A DNA stretch of 64,000 nt from Ectocarpus siliculosus (GCA_000310025.1 FN649755.1:3895066-3959065), one strand, 5' to 3'. Positions 44,880 to 56,813 are shown, counted from the first letter of the stretch. Program-made: numbers and translations. The notes: generated by a model from the letters alone, not told the origin.

Positions 44880-47114
44880 ACGTCCCTGGAACGCATCTGG
44901 GTGTCCCAACCCGTTTTGAAGGCGGGACTCCGGAACGCAATGACCTCCTTAGAGCACCCGCCGTATGACCTTCTTTGTCTTGAATACGAACTGGTGGAAT
45001 CTTTACCTTTGTTTTTTTTTCAAGAACGTCGTGGAAGTATAGACCCCGTGATACGCTGGTGGAGAGAGCTCCCAGCCGCCTCTGCTCTGTGCGACAACGA
45101 GAGAGATATTTTTGTTGCGCAACACTTTCCAACGGATCTTTTGTTTCTGGTGTGTTTGATTGCTGGTTGCTCCCTCTGTTGTTTTCAAAAACATGTCAAT
45201 AGCAAGATCGACTGCCGTCCAGCACCCCCAGGCCGAGGAAATATCGGGGGCATTCCTCTTGTCCATGAAATGAATTATGAAGCGCGCCTAGAATGGGTGG
45301 GGTGATGTACGACACGCACAAATCGACCTCTCTTTTCGCAGGCGGGCATACGACAATGAGGCGGATTTTTATGCCGTGGTCAAAAGAATTGCCGAAGGCG
45401 CTGGTCTGCTCTGCCTATCACGTCCGCCAGATCTGGAGGAGAGGGGTGATCTGGACGACTGCAGTGAGGACGGTAAGCACTTACGTTTTTTTCTTTTGGC
45501 AACGACCCCCTCCACGGGACCGCTTTTGTTGCGAGAAAATGCGCTTAGGAGGAGCTAGAACAGAGAGGGGGTACTCAGACCCTACTCCTTAACCCTAGTC
45601 CAACTTCCCCGATTGCATGCTTTGTCCAACATGTTTGCCTACGAAAACCTGCGAAGGCTTTTGCCCACACGCATCCCGACAATATTGCTGCGGTTGTTCT
45701 TGTTGTCTTGTTGCCGCTGTTTTTCGTTGCTGCTGCCCTCACCGATGATGATTCGTCGAAACGTATGCATACGTCAACATGTTCCGAAACTTGTAGACGC
45801 GGGTTTGAGGCGTCCCTCACCTTGCCGGCGAGCAACACCGAATACGTAGCGTGACTCATTTAATCACCAAGCGTCAGGCCTTGATGTTGCACCATCCCCC
45901 CATATGTCTCATCTGAAACGTGACTTACTTAACTCTAGGCGATGAGCCCTACGAGGAAACGCATGGGTTTTGGGAAGGAGAAGCAAAAGAAAACCCGGGA
46001 CAGGCGTAACCTGTACGAGGGTTTCCAGGAGAGGATTCTCGTCGGCCTGAAGCCGCTACTACGAGGACACATGTTCGTAGCCGTCTGCCCCTGGTCGGGC
46101 TGCTGCTGGCTAGGATACCTCGACCAAGAGAAGGACGCCGATGCAATGGCCACCTTCTTGCGCGACGTTGTGCTTCGCGAGGTAGAGGGCATCAAGGGGA
46201 GCTGGACGCCCACTCCCGAGGACCGCTCAAATCCTGACAGCGGAGAGGTCAGCATGGGCATCACCGAGAAACACGGCAGCGTTTTCAAGGTCAGGTTGTC
46301 GCTCATCCGTTCCCTACGTCTTCCACGTGTTCGACAATGTTCCAAATATACCTCACGGCAGTAATGTTTGCTGGAGATCACATGTTGGCTTTGGAGCGGT
46401 GGACGCCGGATGCTCTCGCCCTTTCAGCCCCGGCCCGGCCCGTTAAAAGTTGCCTCAAAATTGCTCGCAAGCCTCACGACCGTCGAACGACGTCCGCCCC
46501 CCCTTCGCTTGCCTTACGGTCAGGTGCTGGAGCGGTCTTTGGTCTCGGCGCGAGCACGCGACCAAGGTACAGTGCGACAAGTATGTGCCGATATTCGTTT
46601 CGGAAGGCCAACGGTATTGTTGCTTGCCGCACACAACCAATACAGCCGCCCTCTGCCCTTACAGGATTGCGTGTGCCAGGCACAAGTCGTGGGCGGGCTG
46701 AAAACGTGTGTTCAGGTACGACACGATAAACTAATCCACCCAGAGGCTAACCCCACAGCTGTCTTCACGCTTACCAGCGAAGGAATCCAACGATACGAAA
46801 AGCGTCAAGGGCCCCCCGCACGATCAAAAGCTGGTGGTACTTACGAGCAAACCATTCTGCACAAGTGAAGTCCGGCGGGTGAGCAGAAAGGTGAGCACCA
46901 TGAGTCAGGTCCCAACGCGGGGCTTGTGTCGGCGCTGCCCGTTTCCTATCACCCGTCACGATGCGAGTCCATAAATGAAGATGATGTTGTACGCGGCACT
47001 GTCCGCGTACTACCTTGTCGGGTAAACCCTGCATTCTGCGGTCTTCCTGTGGCTTTGTCCTACGAATCTGTCGGGGTCAAACAACTTCCAATAGTGCGGC
47101 GACCGACACCTTGA
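44880..47114 (+). CDS. Unrecognised multi-exon gene, probably with one frame break
   Basis: Successive blocks with matching splice phases support a real gene. Block 44,880-45,149 reads HPPYDLLCLEYELVESL then RGSIDPVIRWWRELPAASAL, ending at ctg|gtgtgt. Exon 45,342-45,472 reads NEADFYAVVKRIAEGAGLLC (donor |gtaagc). The exon from 45,939 opens GDEPYETHGFWEGEAKE in phase, then stops; the adjacent frame carries on as RRNLYEGFQERILVGLKPLL to 46,289, so a one-base shift near 45,990 is likely. Then come exons 46,524-46,566, 46,665-46,715 and 46,778-46,878 (ESNDTKSVKGPPHDQKLVVL), all phase-consistent, and a last block to a stop at 47,112 (SINEDDVVRGTVRVLPCRVN). No family is recognised; possibly transposon-derived. 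The frame break could be an assembly error or decay. Confidence 0.55.
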
Positions 47115-49524
47115 CAAGGTTGCTGGCTTGCCCGTTAGCCCTACTCCCCACACCCTGAACGACGAACGGGATACCATCCAAAGTCGCCCATAATTCATCG
47201 TCCCGTGGATGCTTCTCACAAAGGCTGCCTTGGTTTTGAAATCATTTTCTCTCATTCTCCGTGAGCGTCCCCCTGGTGTTGATGTCGTTAGTGTTGTCCT
47301 CGTTATCTCAGATCATCTCAATTCTCGACCTTTTCCACGCCCCCAGGACCATAGATTTCCCGGAGGCAAAAGGATTAAGCGGTCGTCACCGTAGCCTCAT
47401 CCTCGAATGACGTCCGCTGCTATCCCTGGCCAGTACGGGGAATCTCTAGGCCCCACGAATATCAATAACGGCCACCACCAGGAGGCGGGCGTTCTTGACC
47501 GGGGGCTCCGCGAGGGGACATAGTCATACCCACCGTCACACATCGAGGACGCGCACAAACATGTCAGTTGGGCTCTCCCGTACTCCCTCTTTCAACCAGC
47601 GAGCGATAACACACTTGAAAACATTTATCCCCTTCAACATTTATCCCCTTCCTCCGTCGAGTCTTGCCCCTGAGAGAAGCGTGAACGCGACAAGAAGTAG
47701 CCCCAGAACCCTATTTGTAGCCTACTGCAGACCGCGCCACCACTAAAGAACTTAACAGTTATGGATGGACTTGAGAGGCAAAAAAATCCGAATTCCAAGA
47801 ACTTGGCAAGAAAAACAGCTCCTCGGTCAACAAACCTACACTAATACCTATGTAGTCCCCACGGGGGTACCCCATAGACAAAAAAGGAACGAGTCTCGCC
47901 CAAAATTGGAGGTTCTAAAGAGGTGGCGCGTTCTGTGCGTGTGGGAGTCCCGCGGCCCGGGATTAGTCTGGATTAGTCTGGATTAGTCTGGGCGCCAGAC
48001 TAGATACGGTCTTTGGTAGGGATTGATTCGGTACTGGATCGGTGACCACCCCACCCCCCCCTGCTGTTGGTGCGGGCCAAAACCGAGCCCTGTACATGTA
48101 TGTCGGATTCGAAAATCACCTGTGGCGTACGCCCTTGACGAAGACTTCAAGAGGTTGAGATGGGTCTTACTCAATCCTCACTTTTGGGCCCCGGGTACTA
48201 GAACCGACGATTGTTGATGGGAGGTCCTAATTTTGTCATTTCGTCAGCACCGTCGGGTACAGTGTATTCTATACCATATTTTACTGTCGGGTCAGGGGCC
48301 TCGACGGAACAAAGTAGCTGTGTTCAGTAGCCCGAATTTTATCATTTTTATCGTAGAAGAAAGGTTTCAGTTTTTACTTCCTAGCGGCATATGTCTGCCG
48401 GTCTATATCTACCACACAAGACACCTGCTGAGGTCCTTGTATCTCTCCCCGCTAGTGTACTAGCGTTCAAGAGACAATATGCAGTGCCCAACGTTCGTGT
48501 TGTGAAACCCTTCCCCGTGTTAGATGAAACATGCCCACGACAAATTGCTATCGCAACTCTGGAAAATTGGCCGTGACGAGGGCTGCTGCACGTCTGAGAT
48601 GAACCGCTGCATTGCGTCAGCTCAAGCGATAGAGAATGACGCGATTCACTCCAGGAATGTTCGCCCTACACGGTGAGTGAGGCACATGCCCAATAGCAAA
48701 AACATCTCGGTACGTCTGGGTACACAATGATTAGATCTACCGTTGCGGACGGATTCTGTATAGTCCGTACCACTGACAAGCAAGCCACCCTGCCCTTTTT
48801 CGATCTTTTGCCGCAACGTTGACTATTATTATCGCTTTGGAAAGTGTGCAGTAGGCCCTTTACTTCGCAACCAGTCACCGATGAGAAAAACATTGCGGAG
48901 GGTACCTGCAAACCCGATGCAAGGAAAATGGCCGCGCGAATCCACGCGCGTTGTCTTCCTTGCCATTGCCTGCCCCACTTTGGTCGGGATAGGACGACAG
49001 CTGTAATTGTTTCTCGACGGAGGTAGTGCAGGGTGCATGTGGTGCTGTAGGTTTGGTTGTTGCGGAGTTCAGGGAGTCGTTTTGACCAGGGATTGCCTTT
49101 CCCCTTTCTGGAACCAGCACCTGCTGTTGAGTACAAGATGGGGGAGAGGCATTGTCCTTTTCACGTCGGTGTTCACCAAACCTAACACATTACCCACTTG
49201 TGACTTGCACAGAACACCTCGCTAAAGCAATTTACCGTTTGCTGTTGCACAGATGGCCATAGAAACCATGCAGTTTGCGGGATGGCGTGCGAAATTGACA
49301 AAGGAGTTACAACGCTGAGAATTTTGAGGTCGTATGCTACCCGTTGCCTACAGCGTGTAGACTAACTTTACGACAGTCAACAGCTGCCGAGGGCTCGTTT
49401 CTTTGACTTCGTGAGACCTGTTGGTTTTGGTACCATCGGCGATAGATTCCCGTGCTCAAGCTGGTCGCGTCTAAAACAGCGAAAGCCCGACTGTTGATAC
49501 CGCTGCGTCCGATGACGGATGCAG
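47115..49524. other. Intergenic; three 10-bp repeats, no gene seen
   Basis: The 10-mer gattagtctg is repeated three times exactly at 47,961-47,990. A minus-strand frame (about 47,235-47,076: DDELWATLDGIPFVVQGVGS) looks coding but overlaps the end of the plus-strand gene; one of the two must be chance or the genes overlap tail to tail. Confidence 0.4.
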
Positions 49525-50420
49525 GCAGCCCACCGCAAGAAGTCAATCACGGACTTTAAGGGCGGTCTTACTTCGGTGGTCATGCCCGGCGAGGCCATGG
49601 GGGAGTCGGAAATACGGGCGATGAATAGCAGGATTCATTACGTGCAGACCAAGCGGGCCGGCGGCACTCGAAGCCCGCGTCGCCGCGCGAGCCACCCACA
49701 CACAAGATCAAAGAACAGACTTCAAGGCAAGTAGAATATACCTTTCGTAGCTGGGACCTCGGACCTTGTGGTCGTTGTTTAGTTTTTTTTTTTTTTCATA
49801 GGTTCCCCAGTCGACCCTGCCGCGGGATGAAGACGTCAGCATCGTAACATGGGTAGCGAGTGTCGCTAAATCGCAAACAGTTGGAAGTCTCGACGCGATG
49901 TGTGAGGTAACGTTAATTTGCCTTGCAGCCTGTGGGTTTAATCTAATGGCACCTAAGATGCCCATCTATCGGCAAGAGATGTTGATCTCTTCGCTTCTGT
50001 TAATGCGAACATGCGAACATCGTCGCATCAAACACCCCTCATCCCAACCGATCACCTCAAGGTTACGTTCTTCGAGCTTTCGTGCGCAACACTATCCCGC
50101 CAGAATACGATCGGCTTCCAAGTGCATGGTCGCGTCCACGTGGCGTTTCGTTCACCGGTGGTTTACACCTACCTACCTTTTCCTACCTTACGTGGGCTTG
50201 CCTTCTTGCATGGCTGCAGGCACCAGCAGGCGGGAACGCGCGAGACATGGGCTTACGAGACAAGGGTAACCCCGGGCCGGACGCCACCGGGGACAGGCAT
50301 GGCAGCAAGCGCCAGCGATGCAGCGACGGTGGGAAAGGAAAAGGCAAGGGAGATCGCGACCCTCGGAAGCAAGCTCAAGGTCACCACCCGGCTCCGTTGA
50401 TGCCTACGGGGCGGAACCGT
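49525..50420 (+). CDS. Unrecognised gene or element remnant, several exon-like blocks
   Basis: Block 49,525-49,736 follows gacggatgcag and reads KKSITDFKGGLTSVVMPGEA then MGESEIRAMNSRIHYVQTKR. It may end at a GC donor (aag|gcaagt). Block 49,802-49,909 follows a long T tract and catag and reads STLPRDEDVSIVTWVASVAK, ending gag|gtaacg. A third (about 49,955-50,155) reads ARDVDLFASVNANMRTSSHQ then DHLKVTFFELSCATLSRQNT. The fourth starts after tggctgcag (50,219) and is basic and Gly-rich (GGKGKGKGDRDPRKQ). Phases between blocks 1-3 do not all fit, so some boundaries are wrong or the gene is damaged. No family is recognised; the Lys/Gly-rich tail recalls the TIR element proteins in composition only. 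Confidence 0.4.
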
Positions 50421-50480
50421 ACCGTGGTCATCTCTTGCATGGTGCGGTGCCGGGTTTTCATCTCGATGTTTGCCGGTGAC

Positions 50481-50564
50481 GTGCGATGCGATGCGATGCG
50501 ATGCGGTGCGGTGCGGTACGGTGTGATGCGGTGCGGTGCGGTGCGATGCGATGCGGTGCGGTGC
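50481..50564 (+). repeat. Pentanucleotide microsatellite (tgcga/tgcgg)n
   Basis: Seventeen or so five-base units alternating tgcga and tgcgg, with one tacgg and one tgtga variant. The run is translated as a repeating Met-Arg-Cys-type pattern in any frame and is not evidence of a protein. Confidence 0.95.
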
Positions 50565-51382
50565 AGTTAATCCGTCACACCTTCGGTTCCGGCGCGGGTT
50601 TATCCCGTTTAATTATTCGTGCGAACGGCGGCCTTGATAGCACATCCAAGACAAGCACGTTTTTTATGGCTTGCAGATGAGCGTGACGCGTTGTCGGCGT
50701 ACATAAATTTTCGCAACAAAAGTTGAGCCTTGTCCATCCTCACAAGAGTTGTCGTGTACACAGACAGTGTTTTGTGAATGGAGGCCGCTGTTGACATCTT
50801 TCGCGGCCTGTGGGCCAGAACACCCCCAGACGCACGGAAAACAAATCTACTGTTTGACCACTTTTTCCGGCACCACGTACAACCCCGGCAGTGATGTTTC
50901 TCGCTCACATCTACGACTACTACAGTGGGGGGGAGTCGATAACAACGCCCGTGAATTAGCGCCGGTGGCCCTATATGGCGTCGGTGCGTTTGCTGGGCAC
51001 GACTGACCACCAAATATTTCTGTACGTTGAATAGCGCCGGTCCCTCTTGAACAGCGCTGGTCGATTCGTCGGGCACATACCGGCGTTGTTTAGGGCCCTC
51101 CACTGTATTGGAAACGTCCGAGTGCCAACAATTCTGGACGCACAACCCGGGTCATGTTCACCACTCACACGCATAAGCCAGAAATATGTCCTCGTTGCGC
51201 TGTCAGTCAGAGTCGACCTCGACAACCCCTTTCTCGATCGGCTCCGAAAGACACGGCGAGAGCAGCATGACCAGTTCCGCACGAACGCGGGGCCTTCCCT
51301 CCTTGTACAGATAGTGATTATCTAGGCCATATCTCCGCACGCCGAGGAAAACATGTGGCGTAGTGAGAGTCCATGAAATAGA

Positions 51383-51949
51383 CTAAAACATGCGGAGTTG
51401 CAGGGAATGGAAGAGGTGCGCTACTGGATGAGGCGACTTTGTGCTTGAGGCTTGAAAAAATATTACAGGCGTGTTTTGGTAGGCATGGTTTTTGGTTGGT
51501 TCGGCGCGATGTCCTCCATTTTCCATTGATGCCAGCGAACGGGTGCACCGAACACATGTCGAATTTCGTTGCAGCACGTGCTTCTCCCGACCGGTAAAAC
51601 GCGAAGGGACTTTTGAGCGCCAACCTTGGAGCTCAGACGAGGGTAGACATAAATCCATGCTCGCTCCGGCGTGGTACCAAGGACGTGGCATGTGACCTTT
51701 CGGTCCTCCGACGTAAACTTCTAACCGAAAGTCGACGTCTCTCCTGTATTGTCGGTTGGTGAAAACGGGTAGGCAAACACCAATCTGATAGTCGCCTCGA
51801 ACTACACACACGCACACAATAGCTGCCGCGACACGAAGACAGCACGCGACTTCCTCGACGCAAGGTAACTTGCCCAATGGCAAAACGAAGAGATGATTGG
51901 GGTTTTCTACCCGTTTGTTGCCTACTTGGATAGCCTGACAACAATGCAA
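51383..51949 (-). CDS. Long minus-strand open frame, unrecognised
   Basis: 188 codons are open from 51,949 to 51,383. The middle (NRQYRRDVDFRLEVYVGGPK, WYHAGASMDLCLPSSELQGW) has balanced composition. No splice support, signal or domain is evident; the C-terminal part near the stop looks non-coding. It may be chance. Confidence 0.25.
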   Translation of the reverse strand: MHCCQAIQVGNKRVENPNHLFVLPLGKLPCVEEVACCLRVAAAIVCVCVVRGDYQIGVCLPVFTNRQYRRDVDFRLEVYVGGPKGHMPRPWYHAGASMDLCLPSSELQGWRSKVPSRFTGREKHVLQRNSTCVRCTRSLASMENGGHRAEPTKNHAYQNTPVIFFQASSTKSPHPVAHLFHSLQLRMF

Positions 51950-52300
51950 GAGCAGTCAAACATCACGAGGAGGCAATGGGCGTTGTCCACTCAGTGTTTG
52001 TCCTCTTTCGCGTACCCTATCCAGTTTTTTTCTCATTCGCATTGAGCGACAACAAGGCAACATCAATTTAACATCACGAGGAAACAATTATCGCTGTCTA
52101 CCCAGTTTGTGCCATACTCGCACAGGCTGGCAACGATACAACAGCGTAGTTAAATCGCGAGGATGCCATCGACGTTATCCACCCAGTTTGTTCGTCATTC
52201 GCACAAGCTGCCAACAATTCAGCAGCAGTCAACTTCACGACGAAAGAACGGGCGTTGGGTACCAGTTTGTCCCTCATTCGCTGACAACAATACGACGAAA
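51935..52300 (+). repeat. Diverged ~85-bp tandem repeats, four copies
   Basis: A unit built of catcacgaggaaacaa, a cgttgtccacycagtttgt-like block, ctcattcgcacaagctg and caacaatacaacagca recurs starting near 51,965, 52,070, 52,155 and 52,230. Copies are 70-85% alike by eye. Confidence 0.75.
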
Positions 52301-52490
52301 TAAACACATCAAGGGGGCATGAACAAGGGGAGAGCACAAACAGTTTCAAACTACAAAAAAAAACGTCTCAAACTGCAGACAGGCTGACAACAATACAGGA
52401 AAGCAAAAAACACATCAAAGGGGCATGAACAAGGGGAGAGCACCAACAGTTTCAAACTACATATATCTCCGCCTCAAACTGCAGACACGT
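52301..52490 (+). repeat. ~106-bp tandem duplication
   Basis: Two copies of aaacacatcaagggggcatg followed by aacaaggggagagcac, aacagtttcaaactac and ctcaaactgcagaca (about 52,301 and 52,407). The right flank of copy one reuses the ctgacaacaatac word of the preceding array, so both arrays share ancestry. Confidence 0.9.
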
Positions 52491-53010
52491 ACGAAAGAGA
52501 AACCTCGCCCCGAGACAACCAACCCGAACCACTGTCCCTCCCCGGTTCGTACAATACCCAATGCAAAACTGACAAGACGATGTGCTTTCCCCACACATTT
52601 TGCATGTTCACGTTGTAGCTAAAGGTAGCTTGGAAATGTTGGCTGCTAGCCATACTAATTGAGAAGCAGGTCAATGCTAACGAGGGCAGGAAAAGTGGGA
52701 GAACCCCAAAAACAAATATCACCCCGACTCTTCCCTGTTCCCTGCATCTATGAGGCCCTCCGGACCGCACATACCCGGAAGTAGGTGTACAGCCTCGAAG
52801 GTTCCCATCTCTTACTGAACTGGGGACACCTTGTAGGGCATGTTATCCCTGCATGGTACCTTCCTTTGCTTCCTGGTCACTTTAACGCTCACAACGTATC
52901 GTTGCCACTTCACGCACACTTCGAATGAATCAAGTCATCAACCTTGCACAATTTACGGCCTTCTCGGCATCGATTCCTGTCACTGCCTATTTACAACAAG
53001 AAACCCTTGA
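52491..53010. other. No gene seen
   Basis: Ordinary sequence with short frames only. Confidence 0.4.
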
Positions 53011-53202
53011 CAATATGAGCAACGAGGTGCTGATAACGATCTCCGCAAGGACGTCAACCACTGGAAACGGGACGATATCGAGGTACACGGCGATGCCGCC
53101 GAAACCTTCGTAGGAATATACGACATAGAGTGCGTTGTCTGCGGTCGCCGCTATTATTGTTGTTTCCCCCGCACAACAGCCAAGTTTTCAAGGCCTTCGT
53201 AG
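53011..53202 (+). CDS. Short open frame with a CxxC group
   Basis: Sixty-three codons are open between stops, reading LRKDVNHWKRDDIEVHGDAA then ETFVGIYDIECVVCGRRYYC. The varied composition and the Cys-x2-Cys...Cys-Cys cluster suggest the remnant of a coding exon, perhaps a zinc-binding one. No ATG is needed if it is an internal exon. No partner exon was found. Confidence 0.3.
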   Translation, partial: QYEQRGADNDLRKDVNHWKRDDIEVHGDAAETFVGIYDIECVVCGRRYYCCFPRTTAKFSRPS

Positions 53203-53650
53203 ACTTGAATATGGCTATTAGCACTCTGAAAGAGTACAGGTGCTAACACCTTCGCCATCACCGTATCGCGTGGCAGTTCATTGCCATCGTCACCCTATGA
53301 GTGCTGACGCAAAACGGAAAATGCCCATGAAACCGCCTTTCCATCATCAATGCACGACGTGCCCCCTCCCTAGACTATTTCCCTGCTTCGGGGGATTATG
53401 GTACTGTTGGATGTGCTTCGTCTGAATCTCACTCTGGCCGTCGGGCTTACCGGGGGGCGAGAGGGTGGGGGGGGCGGTGAGAGCATCTGTTCACCCGAGA
53501 AATTCCAAACAACACATATCACTGGCCCACTGAAAGTAGAGTTCATGAACAGGACTACATGCAATGTCTATCTGCCTTCCTGTGACCCCTGCTGGAGAGT
53601 CAAACAGGTCTCAACTGATAGCTTTGGCCCGCAACGGATGGGGACGTAAA

Positions 53651-53692
53651 AACACACACGTACGCACGTACGTACACACACACATATCTCAG
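53651..53692. repeat. (CA)n/(ACGT)n simple repeat
   Basis: acacacacgtacgcacgtac followed by gtacacacacacacat. Simple sequence only. Confidence 0.85.
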
Positions 53693-54263
53693 AGGGTACG
53701 GCCAAGCCGTCCAGGCACAAGACGTTCACCCCTGAAAATGAAGAATACCGACCATTGACCTACAGCAGGTCAATGCAGCAAGCTGGCCGGGTCGATGAGG
53801 GCTGTAGAGGATACCGTGAGACGCACTTCGTGTGTTGAGCGAGAATCTTGCGCCAATTATGCGAGGGAGACTTTTCTCGAGCTCTCACATGCCAACTAGC
53901 GCGTGGTCCTCCTCGGTCATGGCCACACGCACCCAGTAACGCATCACGACGCACTGCCCGCCATTAATCAGGTTTTGCATGTTGATTTGCTGCGGAAAGG
54001 TCAACGCAACGAACCACGATGAGCTTGGGGCAGAACAAGCAGCGGCAAAGAGGCCATCAAAAGTGCAGCGCATTATTCGACCCACGAACACGGCCCCCCT
54101 CACGCTGGTGAATAGAGGTCAAGTTGGGGTTCGTTGGGCACCGATTACAACCTGGGGTCGGGGGGCTGCACGCCAAAGTGTGCAGACACTCTAATCTCGG
54201 ATAACCGGTAGCGTATGTCCAGCTGAGGCGCGGCGGGCTGGCAGTGTAGAAATAGCAATGTGT

Positions 54264-55091
54264 TCAAAGACCGATCCCGTCCTCCTCGGAACATCCCTCC
54301 AACCTCACATGTATGCTTTGATCGGCGCCCAGCCTGTCCCTCTGGCGACCATTGCAACGGTTCCTGAAGGCCTCGGTCACTTGAATCGCGGCACACTCAA
54401 CGCCATAAATCTCTGAAGTTGTATAACAGACTGAGTCTATCCTCATCCGATTTCTAATCTGTATCCCACGAAGCTCCTGACCAGTACAGGCGGTTAGCAG
54501 AGATGGCCGTTCATGTATACGGTTCTGATGTACAGCAGTAGGAACGTAAACGCTTCGAGACGCCAATTGCCCCTCAGCGTAGCAAGAAGAAGACAGACTG
54601 CATCGACCTCCTTTTCTTACCTGGATATGAGCTTGTCCTCCGTCTACCAGCTGGCGAACCTCCACCGTTTCTATGCTCTCTCTGCCGCCGGGTCCACAGG
54701 TCGTCGTAGCCACGACGTATCCGTCTAGCTGTCCGTCGTCTCCCAGACAAACTTTGACCTGGTTGACCCCGCCGGCGCCTTCCGGTGAAAGGTTCCAGGG
54801 CCTTGCCGGCGTAACTTTTTCCTCGTCAAGCTTAAAGCTGAATAGATGAACAGAGATGACAAGACGGAAGAAAGTAGTGATGGTGTAAACATATCTCTTG
54901 GCCTGATACGTGAGAGTATCGGGACAGATGTGTAGCAAGACAGACGCAGGGCGACTGTAGTAATGAACGCACGAGCTAAATCTCCGCTTCGTTCCATCAA
55001 AACAACGGAAGCCAGAGATAGATGTAGCACCTGGTAAGATCCAATCGGCAAACAACGCGCCTTGCCCTCCAAGGGTACAGAACCAAAGCAA
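54264..55091 (-). CDS. Longest minus-strand open frame of the middle region, unrecognised
   Basis: 275 codons are open. The central part (GVNQVKVCLGDDGQLDGYVV, ESIETVEVRQLVDGGQAHIQ) looks more protein-like than the first ~90 codons, which are probably intron or upstream DNA. No domain, signal or splice pair is certain. It could be a real exon of an intron-poor gene or chance in GC-balanced DNA. Confidence 0.3.
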   Translation of the reverse strand: MLWFCTLGGQGALFADWILPGATSISGFRCFDGTKRRFSSCVHYYSRPASVLLHICPDTLTYQAKRYVYTITTFFRLVISVHLFSFKLDEEKVTPARPWNLSPEGAGGVNQVKVCLGDDGQLDGYVVATTTCGPGGRESIETVEVRQLVDGGQAHIQVRKGGRCSLSSSCYAEGQLASRSVYVPTAVHQNRIHERPSLLTACTGQELRGIQIRNRMRIDSVCYTTSEIYGVECAAIQVTEAFRNRCNGRQRDRLGADQSIHVRLEGCSEEDGIGL

Positions 55092-56645
55092 AAGACTAAA
55101 CGCAACATTACGAGACGGCTGTAGACATCTCTACGTGGAAACTTCGAGATATGTACATGGGAGAAACCTCTCTCGAAGGCGAATAGCAGCCATAATGTAC
55201 CTGCATAGGCTTTGCAAGCTCGAACCTGATTAGGTGCTGTACTATCGCAATTTCTTAATTATTGGTGAAGAGCGCGCGTGCCGTAGTTCGTCCCAAACAT
55301 GATGCTGCCAAGGTTACGAACGTTATCTGGTCCACGGCCATTGTGTATGAGTAGCAGATGGTGGCATTTTGTCAACACCATTACCTGGACACACCGTGTG
55401 GACGGGCACCGGGACGTATGTTGAGCGAGTTTTTTTCGTCCTTCCCCCCATCAAGAGGTTGTTCGCAGACGGAAGGCTAAGGCCATGGCAAGCCGCAGTG
55501 GACAGAACACCGAATACGAATTAGGAGCATGCATATAGTATCGTGTCGCCCGTGTCTCTCGTGTGTCATTGGTGACCACTTCACGGCTCTGGCCGGGGCA
55601 CACTGCGTTCCTCATATTTCGAGTCATGTCCTCAACAGGAGAGTGACCCGACGGGACGACTATCATTAGCTACTCGGCATTGGACGCAAGTTCAAAAACA
55701 TTGAACCGATGGGACTGGTGGGGACAACATCTGAATTGTAGCTCCCATCGCTGCTAGGCTTGTGTCCTTACCGACGGTCTCGTGCAGTGTTGAAAGGGGG
55801 ACTGTTCGTGTGCGTGGGTGCGTGGATCTGGGTTGCATGTTATCACGTGCACTGCTCACCACCGGAAAGCGTCACGGCAGTCAAATGTGGGAGGGGGGTG
55901 GGGTAATAACGAAAAACGTTCGTGTTGGTCTGCGGGATGCCCTCGCAGCGAGTGTGAGGGTGCGAATCATCGAACAGGACAGACAGTTATTTGGGTGGAC
56001 TTTTCTCCAATCAAACCAATACTCCTCTCAAGCGAGCCAGCACACACAACGTGCGAAAATCGAAGAGTGGTCATGTCGCTCTTCAATTCTTTCGGGAGTC
56101 GAGGTGTTCGTGCCCATACCTCTCGGTGAAATTGTTCACGGCCGTCCGCTTGTGGATGACTAAGTGTGAGTTGTTGAGGGCGATCACGTTCCGACTCTGG
56201 TGCTGCCGTTCTCCGGCCACCTGCAATGGTAGAACGACAAATCATGATCGGCACAGAAAAAAGGCCAACTTCGCGTATGGATACTGGCGGTACCAGTCAT
56301 CTCCTAGCATGTGTATACCTTCGTTTGCCCGTATTCTTAAAAAATGTTTTAACTCTGGAGCACACGCCAGAAGAACAATTTCTTACTCGTTCACTTGGAA
56401 AGTTCCGAAACGAACAGTTTGTCGTAGTCATCGCTAGTGTCTGGTTTCACACTTGTGGCAGGTTGTGGGCACCCCCTGGTTTGAGTCACTTCGACAAGTA
56501 CACGTACCCTAACTGACTTTGGTTAATGTATGCGCAACCAAAGAATAAGAGACCAGGGCGTCTAGGGTCTGTACCCTGTTTGGCGTGAAAAAATGCCCTT
56601 AAAGAGTTAGCACCCGGACAAAGTCACGGTGGGAGTTGGCACGAT
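55092..56645. other. No gene seen
   Basis: Overlapping frames of 95-148 codons on both strands at 55.8-56.5 kb have no domain or clean splice signals. Confidence 0.35.
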
Positions 56646-56813
56646 ATGATCGTGGTCTTTGGCCCAAACAAGACCGGTGCATACACATGCGTGCTGTGTG
56701 GCGGGCTCGGAGTGTGCGCCGCAACCCTGCACGAAAACTGCCATGGCCCGATTCGCAGGTGGAAAGTCCGGCATGATATTCCGGGAAGGCCTGCGGCTCG
56801 CTACGCCTGTTGA
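56646..56813 (+). CDS. Small frame with zinc-finger-like Cys/His spacing
   Basis: An ATG-started frame of 55 codons reads MIVVFGPNKTGAYTCVLCGG then LGVCAATLHENCHGPIRRW. Cys-x2-Cys-x5-Cys followed by His-x3-Cys-His could bind zinc. Two other frames over the same bases are also open, so support is weak. Confidence 0.25.
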   Translation: MIVVFGPNKTGAYTCVLCGGLGVCAATLHENCHGPIRRWKVRHDIPGRPAARYAC

